From assembly GCA_002503595.1 (NCBI GenBank), contig DASC01000135.1:1-64000 (forward strand): a DNA stretch of 64,000 bases, read 5' to 3'. This document shows positions 53,193-63,917 of the stretch, piece after piece. The position numbers and the translations under genes are program-made. How positions within the stretch are numbered: position 1 is the stretch's first letter; each line of letters begins with the position of its first letter. The notes below the pieces were generated by a model, which saw nothing but the letters and a program-made list of their open reading frames with translations, was not told where the DNA came from and made no database searches. Source of the stretch: Candidatus Methanogaster sp. UBA203. Lineage in GTDB: Archaea > Halobacteriota > Methanosarcinia > Methanosarcinales > Methanogasteraceae.

Positions 53193-53487
53193 TTTTCAAA
53201 TCCTCTTTCCAGAAGCATCGCTGTATACAGTATTAATGTTAACGTTCAAAAGGGGTTTGTCCGGACTACTGTGTTGCATGGTTGTGGAAAAATCCTAAAT
53301 CCTGATATGGCATCGCGCAACTTGTCAGCCCCCACGTCATCGATAGGATTATGTATGATGAACGTCTCGTAATCATGGCGAAAAGTGCTTATACGCTTCA
53401 GACACCCCATATCGTGGAGGTCTCAGTATCACCGACTCCAAAAAAACATCAGACCCACATGAAAGCGCGACCAATGGCGATAAGAAA

Positions 53488-54921
53488 TTGCAATCACCGT
53501 ATCTTGTCATAGGCAGCGGTAACATCGGGTCAGCGGTTGCCAGAGAACTTGTGAATCGGAATAAGAAGGTTGTACTGATCGACAGGGATGCTGCGAAGGT
53601 TGAAACCCTTAAGGAGCAGGAGTTTGAAGCCATCGTAGGCGATCTCAACGACCCGGGTCTGCTCGATCCGATCGATATCAAGAGCGTTGAAGTGGCGCTG
53701 ATCCTGAGTTCTGACGTTTCTGCAAACGAAAACGCAATCGTTACAATAAAGCAGGCATCAGAGAGCATTCAGGTGATTGCACGTGCACCAAACAGCATCG
53801 CAAAGACCAAACTTATAGAGGCAGGGGCTGACAGCGTGATCATGCCACCAAGGGTCGTTTCCGATGCCACGCTGCGGATCCTCGACCGCGTGGAATCTGC
53901 CAGACATGCCTCGAACGTCCTTAATATTCTACGCTCGATCGGTAACGGGAAACTTGCCATCGTGGTTCACGACAATCCGGATCCGGATGCCATGTCCAGT
54001 GCTGTTGCCCTGAAGACGATTGCTGAGAGCGTTGATATCGAATCCGAGATGCTGTACCGGGGCGAGATCGGTCACCAGGAGAACAAGGCATTCATAAATC
54101 TCCTCCAAATCGATATGAGCAAACTCGATGAACAGAAGGCACATTCTCTTGAAGATTTCAAGAAGATTGCGCTTATCGATTGTTCGATGCCAGGGGAGAA
54201 TAACCTGCTCCCGAAGGATTCTGATGTTGCTATCGTCATCGACCACCATCCTGCCGAGATGAAGGCGGTACATGCTGAGTATATAGATATACGCCCGAAT
54301 TCCGGAGCTACAGCAACGATCATGACGAAATATCTCCAGGAACTTGATATTCCGATCAGCAAGGATCTTGCGACCGCGCTGTTATACGGCATCCGCACCG
54401 ACACACTCGGATTCAAACGGAATGCCAATCCGACCGATCTGACTGCGGCTGCACTTCTGTATCCTCTCGCAGACCATGATATCCTAAACATGATCGAAAC
54501 GCCAGCCATCTCCACAGAAACGCTGGACGTGTTCGGGGAGGCGATAAGGAACCGGAAGATCAAGGGCAGTTACCTGATCACGAATGTTGGGATCCTTCGG
54601 GATCGGGACGCGCTTGCACAGGCTGCCGACTATCTGCTGAACCTCGAGGGCATCACGACCGTCCTTGTATACGGGATCGGTGAGGACTGCATATATCTCT
54701 CTGCAAGAAGCAACGATATCCGGCTGAATCTTGGAAAGTCGATACAGGACGCGTTCGGGGAGACCGGTTCGGCAGGAGGGCACTCAACAATGGCTGGCGC
54801 CCAGATCCCGCTCGGAGTCTTCAGCGACGCAAAAGATAGGCAGGCACTTATGAAGATCTCAGAAGAAGTGGTGATGAAACGGTTCTTTGCAGCGATCGGC
54901 GTTGAGAATGGGGATGAATGA
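53488..54921 (+). CDS. TrkA-N/DHH/DHHA1 fusion protein (NrnA-like phosphoesterase)
   Basis: The 477-residue protein joins a Rossmann TrkA-N domain (VIGSGNIGSAVARELVNRNK near residue 6, with VLIDRD) to a DHH phosphoesterase. The phosphoesterase shows VVHDNPDPDAMSSAVALK near 165 and VIDHHPAEM near 250. A DHHA1 end follows (GSAGGHSTMAGAQIPLG). DHH proteins cut oligonucleotides or cyclic dinucleotides; the TrkA part may sense NAD(H). The frame opens before a TTG at 53488 without a clear SD. An in-frame ATC at 53428 has GGAGGT six bases ahead, so the true start may be up to 20 codons longer. Confidence 0.85.
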   Translation: MQSPYLVIGSGNIGSAVARELVNRNKKVVLIDRDAAKVETLKEQEFEAIVGDLNDPGLLDPIDIKSVEVALILSSDVSANENAIVTIKQASESIQVIARAPNSIAKTKLIEAGADSVIMPPRVVSDATLRILDRVESARHASNVLNILRSIGNGKLAIVVHDNPDPDAMSSAVALKTIAESVDIESEMLYRGEIGHQENKAFINLLQIDMSKLDEQKAHSLEDFKKIALIDCSMPGENNLLPKDSDVAIVIDHHPAEMKAVHAEYIDIRPNSGATATIMTKYLQELDIPISKDLATALLYGIRTDTLGFKRNANPTDLTAAALLYPLADHDILNMIETPAISTETLDVFGEAIRNRKIKGSYLITNVGILRDRDALAQAADYLLNLEGITTVLVYGIGEDCIYLSARSNDIRLNLGKSIQDAFGETGSAGGHSTMAGAQIPLGVFSDAKDRQALMKISEEVVMKRFFAAIGVENGDE

Positions 54922-55156
54922 ATCTGGAAATCGAATTTTTGAACATGCTCAGGGCTTGTTAGGAAATAACCTGGCGGAATTAGTGCTATTTGCCCAAACG
55001 CGTGAGTTCGTGACTATGAGCGCAAGCGAAGCAGAGCCGAAGGCATAAAATCGGCACCAAGGGATGGCTGCACCAATGCTGCGCATTCACGAATAAACGA
55101 ATGTATGACAAAATATAAAAACTATAGAATAATTAAAAAATAAAAAATAAAATCGC

Positions 55157-55447
55157 TCAAATGTTCTCGAGCGATTCGATACCGATCTTCCTGACGTTTG
55201 GCTTCCATATCTTGTCTGGCATCCAGTCAGGCTTGTTCTTTGGAGCGTTAACCTGTTCCCTCCACCCCTCGAAGATGTGTACCTTTTTTGTGCCGCGTTC
55301 ACGTAGCATTATCCGTATAGGATTGGATTTGGTACTGCCAACCCGATTCGCAACCTTGAGCGCTGCCTGTCGAGGCTGCTTTCCAGAAAAGACACCATGT
55401 TCGCTGCCACCATTGTCCCGCAGTACAAAGTTCCTTGTTTTCTCCAT
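55157..55447 (-). CDS. Archaeal chromatin protein MC1
   Basis: MC1 is a small basic protein that bends and compacts DNA in Methanosarcinales and related archaea. The 96 residues carry the family sequence: TRNFVLRDNGGSEHGVFSGK, then PRQAALKVANR, LRERGTKKVHIFEGWRE and APKNKPDWMPDKIWKP. The two nearby ATGs at 55456 and 55447 differ in spacing to GAGGTG; the second, seven bases away, is preferred. It lies between the DHH fusion and the ferredoxin gene, with about 235 gene-free bases downstream. It supports the Methanosarcinales-like placement. Confidence 0.93.
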   Translation of the reverse strand: MEKTRNFVLRDNGGSEHGVFSGKQPRQAALKVANRVGSTKSNPIRIMLRERGTKKVHIFEGWREQVNAPKNKPDWMPDKIWKPNVRKIGIESLENI

Positions 55448-55607
55448 AACATACACCTCGCGCTATGCTTAAGTCATGCGCATGTAATACTGATCACTTA
55501 TAGGATATTAATGTAACGCCGGCAATGTCCTGCCCTGATGGCGGTGGCACCGATGGATCGCTCTTGGCGATGTCCATTAATGCGATGATCCGCGGAGATG
55601 AGATGCA

Positions 55608-56066
55608 ATGGTAAGTATCATGGAAATCTACCAGTTACTCCCGAAACTGAACTGTAAGGAGTGTGAAAAGCCCACGTGCATAGCATTCGCAAGTTCGCTT
55701 CTGTCAGGCGAATCCAAGATTGCTGATTGCCCGCCGCTCTACGAGAGCGGATACGAGAGCCAATTGCAGGAACTGCAATCGCTGCTTGCGCCAGTGAGCG
55801 GGGCTACCGAGACCGGCCTAGTTATCCATGAGGAGCTATGCTTCGGGTGCGGGAACTGCGTCGTTGCCTGCCCCGTAAACGTTGCCAATGATCCGCATGG
55901 TGCGGCTCTCGGGCTTGCGCCATCCAACGACAAGGTGATCCTCGAAGTGGCAGGCGGCATCGTCACTGCCAAGAATGTCGGTGAATGCAGGCGGTTCGGG
56001 CAGAATAAGATCCTGTGCGATGTCTGTATCGTAACCTGCCCATCAAAAGCGATCGAATTTGTGTAA
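55608..56066 (+). CDS. Iron-sulfur protein: CFeSP-like cluster domain plus 2x[4Fe-4S]-type ferredoxin
   Basis: The 152-residue protein starts with a corrinoid/Fe-S-protein-like cluster domain (LLPKLNCKECEKPTCIAFASSLL with CxxC-x4-C and a later C in IADCPPLY). It continues with a ferredoxin-like CFGCGNCVVACPVN near residue 83 and CDVCIVTCPSKA near the end. Similar two-part proteins occur with methanogenesis enzymes such as formylmethanofuran dehydrogenase. Electron transfer is likely. An ATG at 55620 (MEIYQLL) fits the CFeSP start as well. Confidence 0.85.
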   Translation: MVSIMEIYQLLPKLNCKECEKPTCIAFASSLLSGESKIADCPPLYESGYESQLQELQSLLAPVSGATETGLVIHEELCFGCGNCVVACPVNVANDPHGAALGLAPSNDKVILEVAGGIVTAKNVGECRRFGQNKILCDVCIVTCPSKAIEFV

Positions 56067-56079
56067 GGGAGCTTTTCAC

Positions 56080-56375
56080 CAAACTTTTCACAAAAGTTTG
56101 ATCAAAAACTGCCCTTCGGGGTTATACACCCGTTTTTCACTCGCAAACTTTCCACAAAGCTTTGACGGTTCCGCTGGCGCTTCGCATTCAAAAAATGGTC
56201 TCCGACCCGAAGGGCATTTCTTACTCGCAAACTTTTCACAAAAGTTTGATCAAAAACTGCCCTTCGGGGTTATACACCCGTTTTTCACTCGCAAACTTTC
56301 CACAAAGCTTTGACGGTTCCGCTGGCGCTTCGCATTCAAAAAATGGTCTCCGACCCGAAGGGCAGTTTTTACTCG
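56080..56375. repeat. 148-bp perfect tandem repeat, two copies
   Basis: The unit at 56080-56227 recurs at 56228-56375 with almost no difference (CATTTCTTACTCG versus CAGTTTTTACTCG at the unit ends). Each unit has a short palindrome AAACTTTT-CAC-AAAAGTTT and a second AAACTTTCCACAAAGCTTT. Each also holds TGCCCTTCGGG, matching hairpin words near 22535. The array fills nearly all of the gap between the ferredoxin stop (56066) and the fttA stop (56410), which face each other. No frame in it is protein-like. Confidence 0.9.
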
Positions 56376-56409
56376 ATTTTTTGTGAAAAAATCGTGTGAA
56401 AGAATCAGC

Positions 56410-58323
56410 TCACGCCACCCGTACAGTCTCGAGGTTTCTCGGCACCTGAGTTTTGATGTGGTGTTTGTTATAAATCACACTTGCAAGACTCAGGCAGTTC
56501 CTCTCATCCCCATGCTCGGTCATCACAAGTTCCGGTTTCGGACGCATGTTCTTGATGTATTTTACCAGTTGGTTCCGGTCCGAATGCCCTGAAAACCCAT
56601 CGATCGTGCAGACCTCGAGTTTGATCTTGAGCAACTCGGACACGCCCCTCCTTGTTATCGGTATCTCGGTCCTCCCCTTCTGGATACGCTGTCCCACAGT
56701 CCCCTCGGCTTGATACCCGACAAATACCAGAGTGCTCTTCTCATCCGGTGCAAATGCCTTGAGGTATTCCATGATCGGACCGCCGTTCATCATTCCCGAG
56801 GTCGAGATGATAATCGCGGGATCGATATTGCTCAAAAGATCCTCCCGCATCTTCTGCGAATCCACCTTGACGAAACAATCCGCAAGGAACGGATTCATCC
56901 CTTTGTGGAAGATCTGATTCCGCAGATCGCTGTTCAGATACTCAGGATGCGTGGTGTGGATCGCTGTTGCCTCCCAGATCATGCCGTCCAAATATATCGG
57001 AACCTGCTCGATCTTCTTCTGCCGCATCGCCTCTTCGAGAACCAGCATCACATCCTGACTTCGCCCGACCGCAAAAGCAGGGATCAGCACCTTGCCCCCG
57101 CGTTCGATAGTCCTCTTCACGATCTCTGATAGGTTCTTCTCTGCAACATTCCGCGGAGGCTGGAAATCATTCGGACCGCCATAAGTCGCCTCCATGACCA
57201 CGGTCTCCGCTCTCGGGAAATTGTTGATAGCACTGTCGAACAATCTCGTCTTTTCATACTTGAAATCGCCAGTAAAGACCACGTTGTGCAACCCATCGCC
57301 GACGTGGAAGTGAGCGACCGCTGATCCGAGGATGTGCCCTGCATTGTGGAGTGTCAGTTTCATATCAGGCGCGATATCGGTAACGCTCCCATAATCAAGA
57401 ACAATTGTGTGTTTGAGCGCTTCCCTGACCATATCCGAGCTATACGGGATCCGCCTTCCTTCCTTGTTTGCGACATCGATGTAATCGATCTGCAGAAGCG
57501 CCATCAGATCGCGGGAGGGGGGTGTAGCATACACAGGACCACGGTACCCATACTTGAACAAGAGCGGCACAAGCCCGCAGTGGTCGAGATGCGCATGTGT
57601 CACAACTACGCCATCGAGGTGTGTGATAGGGGAGACTTCAGGGATGTACAGGTATGGTGTGCTGCCGTTGTCATCAGCACCCACATTGATGCCGCAATCA
57701 ATCAACACTCTCGTTTCCGGAGTTGACAGCAAGAAGCAACTCCGTCCAACCTCTCTACAACCTCCGAGTGCTGTTATGCGTATCCAGTTATCAGGAGATG
57801 TGATGCTGCGATGTATCTTCTCCCCGAGTTCCCGCAGGATCTTTTTGCGCTCGTCAAGACTCTCGCGCAGCACATGCCTGACGTTCTTTATCGTTGACGA
57901 TTCGATCGGTGGGGTGCGCACGACCTTTGGCGTCCAGCCGATGTGTCTTGTGATCTCACGAAGCATTGATCCGTGCTGTCCGATAACGAGCCCTGGCTTC
58001 TCTGCCTCGATCGTAACCTCTCCAGTATCGCTATCAAAGCAGTAGTCGGTGATGCCAGCATCCGCCGGCGCTATCTTCTCGATTGCAGCAGTCGCATCAG
58101 CAGGATCATACAGCACACTCTTGTCAGGACGTATCACGATCCGCTTTCGCACATCCTTCGCAATCGACCGCACGATCTCGCCGTTATCTGCCAGTTTCCG
58201 CGGCTCCTTCGTGTATATCACCAGTTCGGGACCCTCGAACTCCACGTCCGAGATCGTCACTCCGACCGGAAGATTCTTCCGTATCCGCTGCCTTAATTCA
58301 GACAGTGTCTCTTCTATACCCAT
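56410..58323 (-). CDS. fttA: Transcription termination factor FttA (aCPSF1 beta-CASP nuclease)
   Basis: FttA ends archaeal transcription by cutting nascent RNA. The 637-residue sequence has two N-terminal KH-type domains, with [21 protein letters not shown] near residue 125, then the metallo-beta-lactamase motif [20 protein letters not shown] near 240. [17 protein letters not shown] follows, and the beta-CASP half contains [16 protein letters not shown] and [16 protein letters not shown]. Length is normal. Its ATG overlaps the end of psmB (TAATG). The 148-bp tandem repeat lies immediately downstream. Confidence 0.97.
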   Translation of the reverse strand: MGIEETLSELRQRIRKNLPVGVTISDVEFEGPELVIYTKEPRKLADNGEIVRSIAKDVRKRIVIRPDKSVLYDPADATAAIEKIAPADAGITDYCFDSDTGEVTIEAEKPGLVIGQHGSMLREITRHIGWTPKVVRTPPIESSTIKNVRHVLRESLDERKKILRELGEKIHRSITSPDNWIRITALGGCREVGRSCFLLSTPETRVLIDCGINVGADDNGSTPYLYIPEVSPITHLDGVVVTHAHLDHCGLVPLLFKYGYRGPVYATPPSRDLMALLQIDYIDVANKEGRRIPYSSDMVREALKHTIVLDYGSVTDIAPDMKLTLHNAGHILGSAVAHFHVGDGLHNVVFTGDFKYEKTRLFDSAINNFPRAETVVMEATYGGPNDFQPPRNVAEKNLSEIVKRTIERGGKVLIPAFAVGRSQDVMLVLEEAMRQKKIEQVPIYLDGMIWEATAIHTTHPEYLNSDLRNQIFHKGMNPFLADCFVKVDSQKMREDLLSNIDPAIIISTSGMMNGGPIMEYLKAFAPDEKSTLVFVGYQAEGTVGQRIQKGRTEIPITRRGVSELLKIKLEVCTIDGFSGHSDRNQLVKYIKNMRPKPELVMTEHGDERNCLSLASVIYNKHHIKTQVPRNLETVRVA

Positions 58324-58955
58324 TAATTCCCCAGTTCACCGATTTTCTTCTTGATATCGTCCTCGTGCATCTGGATATACTGGTCTTTTGTGATAATTAT
58401 CACATCGATCCCGTCCCCAGATGCCGAGTCCCGCTTCATAACGTTGTGAAGCGCACGGACCGCGAGATCGGCGCCCTCGTCGGTGGTGATGTCTTCCCTG
58501 TATCGATCCTCAAGTATGCCGTAAGCAATCGGCGAGCCCGATCCGGTGGAGACCGCTTTTCGCTCCTCAAGCCTCCCCCCGAGCGCGTCCAGTGAGTAGA
58601 TGCACGGACCGCTCTTGTCCACGCCTCCGAGCAGGAGCTGAACATAAAACGGCATCATCCGCTGTGCTCCGAGCACGCTTGAGAGCAGGTTTGCCATTGC
58701 CTTGACCGTCATCGGCTCGCACGTCCGCATCCTGTGCAGACTCGATTCCACCGAGATGACGCGTACAAGCCGCTGGGCATCACCGACAGCACCTGCTGTG
58801 GTCATGCCGACGGTATCATCGATCTTGTATATCTTCTGCGCATCCTTGCTCGCGATGAGATATCCCATCGTTGCTCTCTGCTCACTTGCGAGAACGACGC
58901 CGTCCTTGCAAACTAATCCAATCGTGGTCGTACCTTTTAGTATATTATCGTCCAT
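58323..58955 (-). CDS. psmB: Proteasome beta subunit
   Basis: The beta subunit forms the proteolytic inner rings of the 20S proteasome. From ATG 58955 the 210-residue protein has an eight-residue propeptide, ending at the processed threonine in the run [35 protein letters not shown] and [18 protein letters not shown] follow, with [12 protein letters not shown] near the end. The longer ATG at 58964 adds only three residues. It overlaps fttA, which suggests that protein and RNA turnover are co-expressed. Confidence 0.96.
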   Translation of the reverse strand: MDDNILKGTTTIGLVCKDGVVLASEQRATMGYLIASKDAQKIYKIDDTVGMTTAGAVGDAQRLVRVISVESSLHRMRTCEPMTVKAMANLLSSVLGAQRMMPFYVQLLLGGVDKSGPCIYSLDALGGRLEERKAVSTGSGSPIAYGILEDRYREDITTDEGADLAVRALHNVMKRDSASGDGIDVIIITKDQYIQMHEDDIKKKIGELGN

Positions 58956-59100
58956 TAGAAGCACCTCATAAACGAAAAAACGAGTTTCTCAATGAATTGC
59001 TTAATTGATAGTGTGATACGTCCGGTATATAAGGCTTTCCATGAAGCGGGGCTGCAACTTGCCCGGGTGCCGCATCGAATATCTGGCTATTGTAGAAGTG

Positions 59101-60378
59101 CTAATCAAAGACGATCTGCACCGGTTCGATTAAGTTTACCGCGTCAGAAAGTTCTATCTTCAGGTCTTCGAGTTCAATGCTTCGCATCTTCAGTTCTTCC
59201 CTTAGATTGCCCAGTTCCTCGTCGATCTGAGCTATATCCTTAGTCTTCTCGGCAAGCTGACCCTCAAGCGCGGTTTTTGTTTTCGATATGGTCAAGTCAG
59301 ATATCTGGTGCTCGATCTCATGAGTCTCGGACATAAGGGTGTCGTGTCGCTCCTTTTTCGGCGCGAAGGAGTCCATTATTTGATCAATCTGATCAACGAT
59401 CTTATCGCGTTTCTTATCCTTCAGTCCGAGCGCGCCGCTCTTGACTATCTGCAGCATCTCTATCAGGAAATCGTTGACATCAGCTACGTCCGCCGAAATC
59501 GGGTTTTCGAGGCACACATCCAAGAGCCCTTTCTGCTTCTTTGAAAGCGTGTACCTTCCACTCTCGCTCTGTTTTTTCATCCGATTTAATGCCTTGTTAA
59601 GTGGAATAAACAGTTCTGTAACGTTACTTTCGATGTTATTCGCTTCCATCTCTCTTTCGTTCAACCTGTCTTCAAGTTCAACAAAGGAACTCCATTCCTT
59701 GCTCTGTGAGAGTTGCTCCAGTTTGGCGGTGCAATCGCTTATCTCACGCTTTATTTCATCTATTTTAGAACTGTTCTTCTGTATCTTTGAGTTACCTGCT
59801 ACGATATCTCTTTTTATATCATCTATTCGCTGTATAGTCTCTGTTATCTCATCGAAACCCTTTATTTTCGCGCCTTCCCGGTCGAGCAAATCTATGAGTT
59901 TTGCTAACGATATTTTTATACTTCTAAGGTCCGTGAATACCGCGCCAACCTCCTGTGGAAACAGGTATTTGGCACGGTGGTGGCTCTTTGCAGACTTCTC
60001 AATTGTGGCGTCAAGAGCGGTATCGGCAGACCTGCAAAATTCCATGATGTCAGGATAATCCATCGCCGGAGTGCTGATTCTATCGATCATTACATTGATC
60101 TGCTTGATCATGCTGTCGCGGGCTGCAAACCCCACCCTGAGTACACGGGACGGTAACTCTGGCGGATCTGCAACTTTCAGGCTCTTGATATCGCGAATCA
60201 GTTCTTCTTTTGTCTCCTCGATCTCTGCGAATATCTGTGCAGCGGATTCGAAGAACCCTCCAAGTTCTGCTCTTGTCCTCTCTGAAACCCAGTCTCCAAG
60301 ATCATGGAACGCGACCGTATCTGTCGTACGAGGTTTCTGATGGTTCTGCTTCCCGAGAATTTTGTTTAGCCATTTCAC
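59101..60378 (-). CDS. Archaeal coiled-coil protein
   Basis: The 425-residue protein is hydrophilic and mostly helical. It has long heptad regions at about 175-265 (IQRIDDIKRDIVAGNSKIQK) and 340-415 (ETHEIEHQISDLTISKTK). A globular N-terminal part (LGDWVSERTRAELGGFFESA) and a central helical region lie around and between them. I do not recognise an enzyme domain. Proteins with this pattern occur in many methanogens and resemble tethers or chromosome-organising proteins. It is a single-gene unit between psmB and ilvD. Confidence 0.7.
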   Translation of the reverse strand: MKWLNKILGKQNHQKPRTTDTVAFHDLGDWVSERTRAELGGFFESAAQIFAEIEETKEELIRDIKSLKVADPPELPSRVLRVGFAARDSMIKQINVMIDRISTPAMDYPDIMEFCRSADTALDATIEKSAKSHHRAKYLFPQEVGAVFTDLRSIKISLAKLIDLLDREGAKIKGFDEITETIQRIDDIKRDIVAGNSKIQKNSSKIDEIKREISDCTAKLEQLSQSKEWSSFVELEDRLNEREMEANNIESNVTELFIPLNKALNRMKKQSESGRYTLSKKQKGLLDVCLENPISADVADVNDFLIEMLQIVKSGALGLKDKKRDKIVDQIDQIMDSFAPKKERHDTLMSETHEIEHQISDLTISKTKTALEGQLAEKTKDIAQIDEELGNLREELKMRSIELEDLKIELSDAVNLIEPVQIVFD

Positions 60379-60522
60379 TGTATTCCCGCCTGTCCTATAG
60401 TTTTGAATGGTATCGGTTATGTCGTTTCTATATTATAGGTACTACCGGAGGAGCTTGCCAGCCCTGCCATCCCACTACATCTGGCAGAAATTTAATGTAT
60501 CACCGCCGCAATAACAAAACGC

Positions 60523-62178
60523 ATGGAAATGATAAGTGACCGCATCAAAAAAGGGCTTGCGCGGGCACCCCACCGCGCACTGCTCAGGGCAACAGGCGTT
60601 ACAGACTTTGAGATGGATAAGCCGTTTATAGCAGTGGTGAATTCCTGGAATGAGATCATCCCGGGTCATATTCATCTCGACAAGATCAGCGAAGCAGTGA
60701 AAGCCGGCATACGGATGGCTGGAGGCGTGCCGTTCGAATTTAGCACCATCGGGATATGCGACGGCATAGCAATGAACCATGAGGGCATGAGATACCCAAT
60801 GCCGTCGAGAGAACTGATCGCAGACTCGATCGAGATCATGGTGCTTGCGCACGCGTTCGATGGGATGGTGCTGATACCGTCCTGCGACAAGATCGTGCCA
60901 GGGCATCTGATGGCGGCGGGACGCCTCGACCTGCCAGCGATCGCAGTTACCGGTGGACCGATGCTTCCCGGTTTTGTTGGCGACCGGGAGGAGGACCTGA
61001 TCTCTGTATTCGAGGCGGTCGGCGAGTCACGGGACAACATCCGCAACCTCGAGGGCTTAGCGTGCCCGGGTGCCGGATCGTGTTCAGGGCTCTTTACAGC
61101 AAACACGATGGCGTGCATGACCGAAGCGCTTGGATTGAGTCTTCCCGGATGCGCAACCGCTCACGCGATCGATGCAAAGAAGATCCACATCGCAAAGGAC
61201 TCAGGAAGGCAGATCCTCGAACTGGTGCGCCACAACATAACAGCACGCCAGATCGTTACGGAAAAGTCATTTGACAACGCGGTCGCCGTCGATATGGCGA
61301 TCGGTGGCAGCACAAACACGGTACTTCACCTGCCCGCTATCGCGCACGATTTCGGTATCACGCTTCCGCTTTCACGGTTCGACGAACTGAGCCGGACTAC
61401 CCCTCACCTCATCAATCTGCGCCCGGGTGGAGAGCATTTCATGATCGATTTCGACAGGGCAGGCGGTATCTATGCAATCATTGAGCGACTCCAGCAGAGT
61501 TCCGGAATCGATCTCGGTGCGCTCACTGTGACCACCGGCACGATCGGCGAGAATCTGGATGACATGGTGATCGTAAACCCCGAGACGAACAAAATGGTCA
61601 TCGCAACCGTGGACGCGCCCAGGCACCCGGAAGGCGGGATTGCAGTCCTTTACGGGACGCTTGCGCCGCAGGGATCAGTAGTCAAGCAGACCGCAGTCGA
61701 TCCAAAGATACTCAGACACACAGGACCTGCAAAGGTCTTTGAGAGCGAAGAGGATGCGATGGAAGCGATCATGAATAAAAAGATCGTGTCCGGAGACGTG
61801 GTCGTTGTCAGGTACGAGGGTCCGAAGGGCGGCCCGGGGATGCGTGAGATGCTCTCCCCAACATCAGCGATTGCAGGCATGGGGCTTATCGATTCGGTTG
61901 CTTTGATAACGGACGGGCGGTTCTCTGGCGGGACACGCGGACCCTGTATCGGGCACGTATCGCCAGAGGCAGCAGCCGGTGGGACGATCGCCCTTGTAGA
62001 GGACGGCGATACGATCGAGATCGATATCCCGAACCGGAGACTGGACCTCATGGTCGATCAGGACGAACTTAACAGGCGGAAAAAGGCGTGGAAACCACCT
62101 GAATCGAAATTGAGCGGCGTGCTGGAACGGTACCAGCGGATGGTCGGAGACGCAAGCGAAGGAAGCGTGATCAGTTAG
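60523..62178 (+). CDS. ilvD: Dihydroxy-acid dehydratase
   Basis: IlvD dehydrates dihydroxy acids in the valine and isoleucine pathway. The 551-residue enzyme has the Fe-S cysteines in [19 protein letters not shown] near residue 123 and [20 protein letters not shown] near 195. [23 protein letters not shown] lies near 465. [18 protein letters not shown] opens it in the archaeal style. Partner genes ilvBNC and ilvE are not in this window. The ATG at 60523 is supported by length comparison. Confidence 0.97.
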   Translation: MEMISDRIKKGLARAPHRALLRATGVTDFEMDKPFIAVVNSWNEIIPGHIHLDKISEAVKAGIRMAGGVPFEFSTIGICDGIAMNHEGMRYPMPSRELIADSIEIMVLAHAFDGMVLIPSCDKIVPGHLMAAGRLDLPAIAVTGGPMLPGFVGDREEDLISVFEAVGESRDNIRNLEGLACPGAGSCSGLFTANTMACMTEALGLSLPGCATAHAIDAKKIHIAKDSGRQILELVRHNITARQIVTEKSFDNAVAVDMAIGGSTNTVLHLPAIAHDFGITLPLSRFDELSRTTPHLINLRPGGEHFMIDFDRAGGIYAIIERLQQSSGIDLGALTVTTGTIGENLDDMVIVNPETNKMVIATVDAPRHPEGGIAVLYGTLAPQGSVVKQTAVDPKILRHTGPAKVFESEEDAMEAIMNKKIVSGDVVVVRYEGPKGGPGMREMLSPTSAIAGMGLIDSVALITDGRFSGGTRGPCIGHVSPEAAAGGTIALVEDGDTIEIDIPNRRLDLMVDQDELNRRKKAWKPPESKLSGVLERYQRMVGDASEGSVIS

Positions 62179-62404
62179 TCTGTTTCGAGTACCACGGTGG
62201 AAAAATCAGAGATATGGCGGAGGGGCTGAGCACGAATATTCGCTGACTTTTGCAGCCCCTCCGATCGAAGTTGCAGAATACGTGTGTTTCCGAAAAGACT
62301 ATGATTGACCACTCCTCAAAACCAAAATAGAAAACTGACGCTAACCAGAACCGTCTACGGGACACCGGAAGCGGGAACGATCATCGGCACGTCTGCCCCC
62401 GCCC

Positions 62405-62635
62405 CTATCTGCCGCCGACCGTCTCTATCTTGTACGTGACATCAAGCCCCTTCAGCGTCAACTGGACTCGATCCCCGATCTGCAGAATGTCATCGATGCT
62501 TGCATTTGCGCCCCAGTCATAGACATAATCATATGCGCCCTGCATCGCTCGAAATCCCATATCGGTTAGTCGTTTGTTCACCTCAGAGGGTGTGCCACCC
62601 TCGCTGTTGAACCATATAATTAGATAACTCTTCAT
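62405..62635 (-). CDS. Small conserved hypothetical protein
   Basis: The 76-residue protein has a beta-alpha pattern (YLIIWFNSEGGTPSEVNKRLTD, then VYDWGANASIDDILQIGDRV and a final beta strand). It is reminiscent of a ferredoxin-like fold. I do not recognise a named family. It lies 40 bases downstream of mmp10 on the same strand, so it may be co-expressed. No cysteines or catalytic motif appear. Confidence 0.65.
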   Translation of the reverse strand: MKSYLIIWFNSEGGTPSEVNKRLTDMGFRAMQGAYDYVYDWGANASIDDILQIGDRVQLTLKGLDVTYKIETVGGR

Positions 62636-62675
62636 ATCGCGTCACCTTCTATGACCACATCACCCGGACTGGTTA

Positions 62676-63917
62676 TTATGTTTTTGGTTGTTCCGGCGGA
62701 AGTCCGATCGCATTGATGTGATCGATCAACTCGGTGAATGCAGAGATCTCGAACTGTATAACCTCTTCTTTCGTCATGCTGATGCTCATCTCGCCGTCAA
62801 CGGTCAGCCGATCCGGACCCCTGCGCACAAGCCGGTCCACGCCATCGCGGGAGAGCACCTCCTTAAGTTCGGTATCGTGCACGAACGCCCTGCCCGGTAT
62901 GAAGACCGTTTCCTTGACCGTGCTCAGGTCGAGTGCCTTGATGTCATCGATCGTTATCAGGCAGCCGATGTCCTTGTTGACATCGACCACGTTCACATAA
63001 TCGTTCTTAAACTGCAAGACCTTCGATAGGCGCGGCTTTGCGACGCTGCTCGTTAGCACGGTCGCCTCCTTCACGATTCCTGGCAGTTGTGAGAGTGCAT
63101 CTACATCGTTCCTGATCGCAAACGGCGACCCGATAAGCGGATCCTCAAGTGGAGTCCCTGTGACCCTGAACGAGTGGTCGTCCGCTGCATTACGCACGAT
63201 CGATAGGAACTCAACGATTGTGTGTGTCGGCACATCCATGATCGGCGCATTTCCAAGAATCAAGCCCTGATGCGTGGCGTTTGCAAACCTCATCAGAAGA
63301 ACACCGGTAACACCCATCTCCTCGAGATCAGAGAGCGTCTTTTCAAGTTCGTCCCCGTCATTCACTCCCGGGACGAGAACGATCGCTGCATAGACTGTGC
63401 AGCATTCGGCAAACCGGCGCAGCATAGAGAGCGATGCTTCAGGGGTCTTATCCCCCATGTATTTCTTTCGAAGCGCTGGATCTGTCGAGAAAACCGTGAA
63501 TGACACCTCATCGACACCCCGATCTATGAAATAATCCGCGTCGTCTGGCTGATCGAATCCTTTTCCGCTCGTGTATCCAAGATTGATCGGAACGCCATAA
63601 AAGGACAGTGCATCAACCAGTTCATGGAGATCAGGGTAGCAACTGAGATCGCCGCCGCCGCTGATCGTGATTCTATCGACCTCCTGATTCGCAAACTGTA
63701 TCGACCGGCTCACTTCGCTTATAACGAGTCGGAACGGCTTAAACCCGGAATAAGCCTCCCTCACAGCATTTGTACAGTACTCACACCCTTTCTGGAATGG
63801 AAAGCAGTTTTTACAGCCGAACGGTTCGATCTCTCCGACTCCCTTGAAGTAACAGTACCTGCAGAAGCCCATGCAGTCGCGCCCGGGTCTTCCTCCGATG
63901 TCAGCGAGTATTTCCAT
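62676..63917 (-). CDS. mmp10: Mmp10 radical SAM methylase (methanogenesis marker 10)
   Basis: Mmp10 methylates an arginine near the active site of methyl-coenzyme M reductase subunit McrA. It is a B12-dependent radical SAM enzyme. The 413-residue sequence starts with [20 protein letters not shown], whose CxxxCxxC binds the [4Fe-4S] cluster. A cysteine-rich region ([16 protein letters not shown]) and [14 protein letters not shown] follow. The C-terminal half is of family type. The presence of this gene implies an Mcr-type enzyme elsewhere in the genome. Its stop precedes the small gene at 62405. Confidence 0.95.
   Translation of the reverse strand: MEILADIGGRPGRDCMGFCRYCYFKGVGEIEPFGCKNCFPFQKGCEYCTNAVREAYSGFKPFRLVISEVSRSIQFANQEVDRITISGGGDLSCYPDLHELVDALSFYGVPINLGYTSGKGFDQPDDADYFIDRGVDEVSFTVFSTDPALRKKYMGDKTPEASLSMLRRFAECCTVYAAIVLVPGVNDGDELEKTLSDLEEMGVTGVLLMRFANATHQGLILGNAPIMDVPTHTIVEFLSIVRNAADDHSFRVTGTPLEDPLIGSPFAIRNDVDALSQLPGIVKEATVLTSSVAKPRLSKVLQFKNDYVNVVDVNKDIGCLITIDDIKALDLSTVKETVFIPGRAFVHDTELKEVLSRDGVDRLVRRGPDRLTVDGEMSISMTKEEVIQFEISAFTELIDHINAIGLPPEQPKT

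Noticed and set aside
56080..56375. CRISPR array
   Set aside because: The units are 148 bp with almost no difference over their whole length and no unique spacers, so they form a simple tandem duplication.
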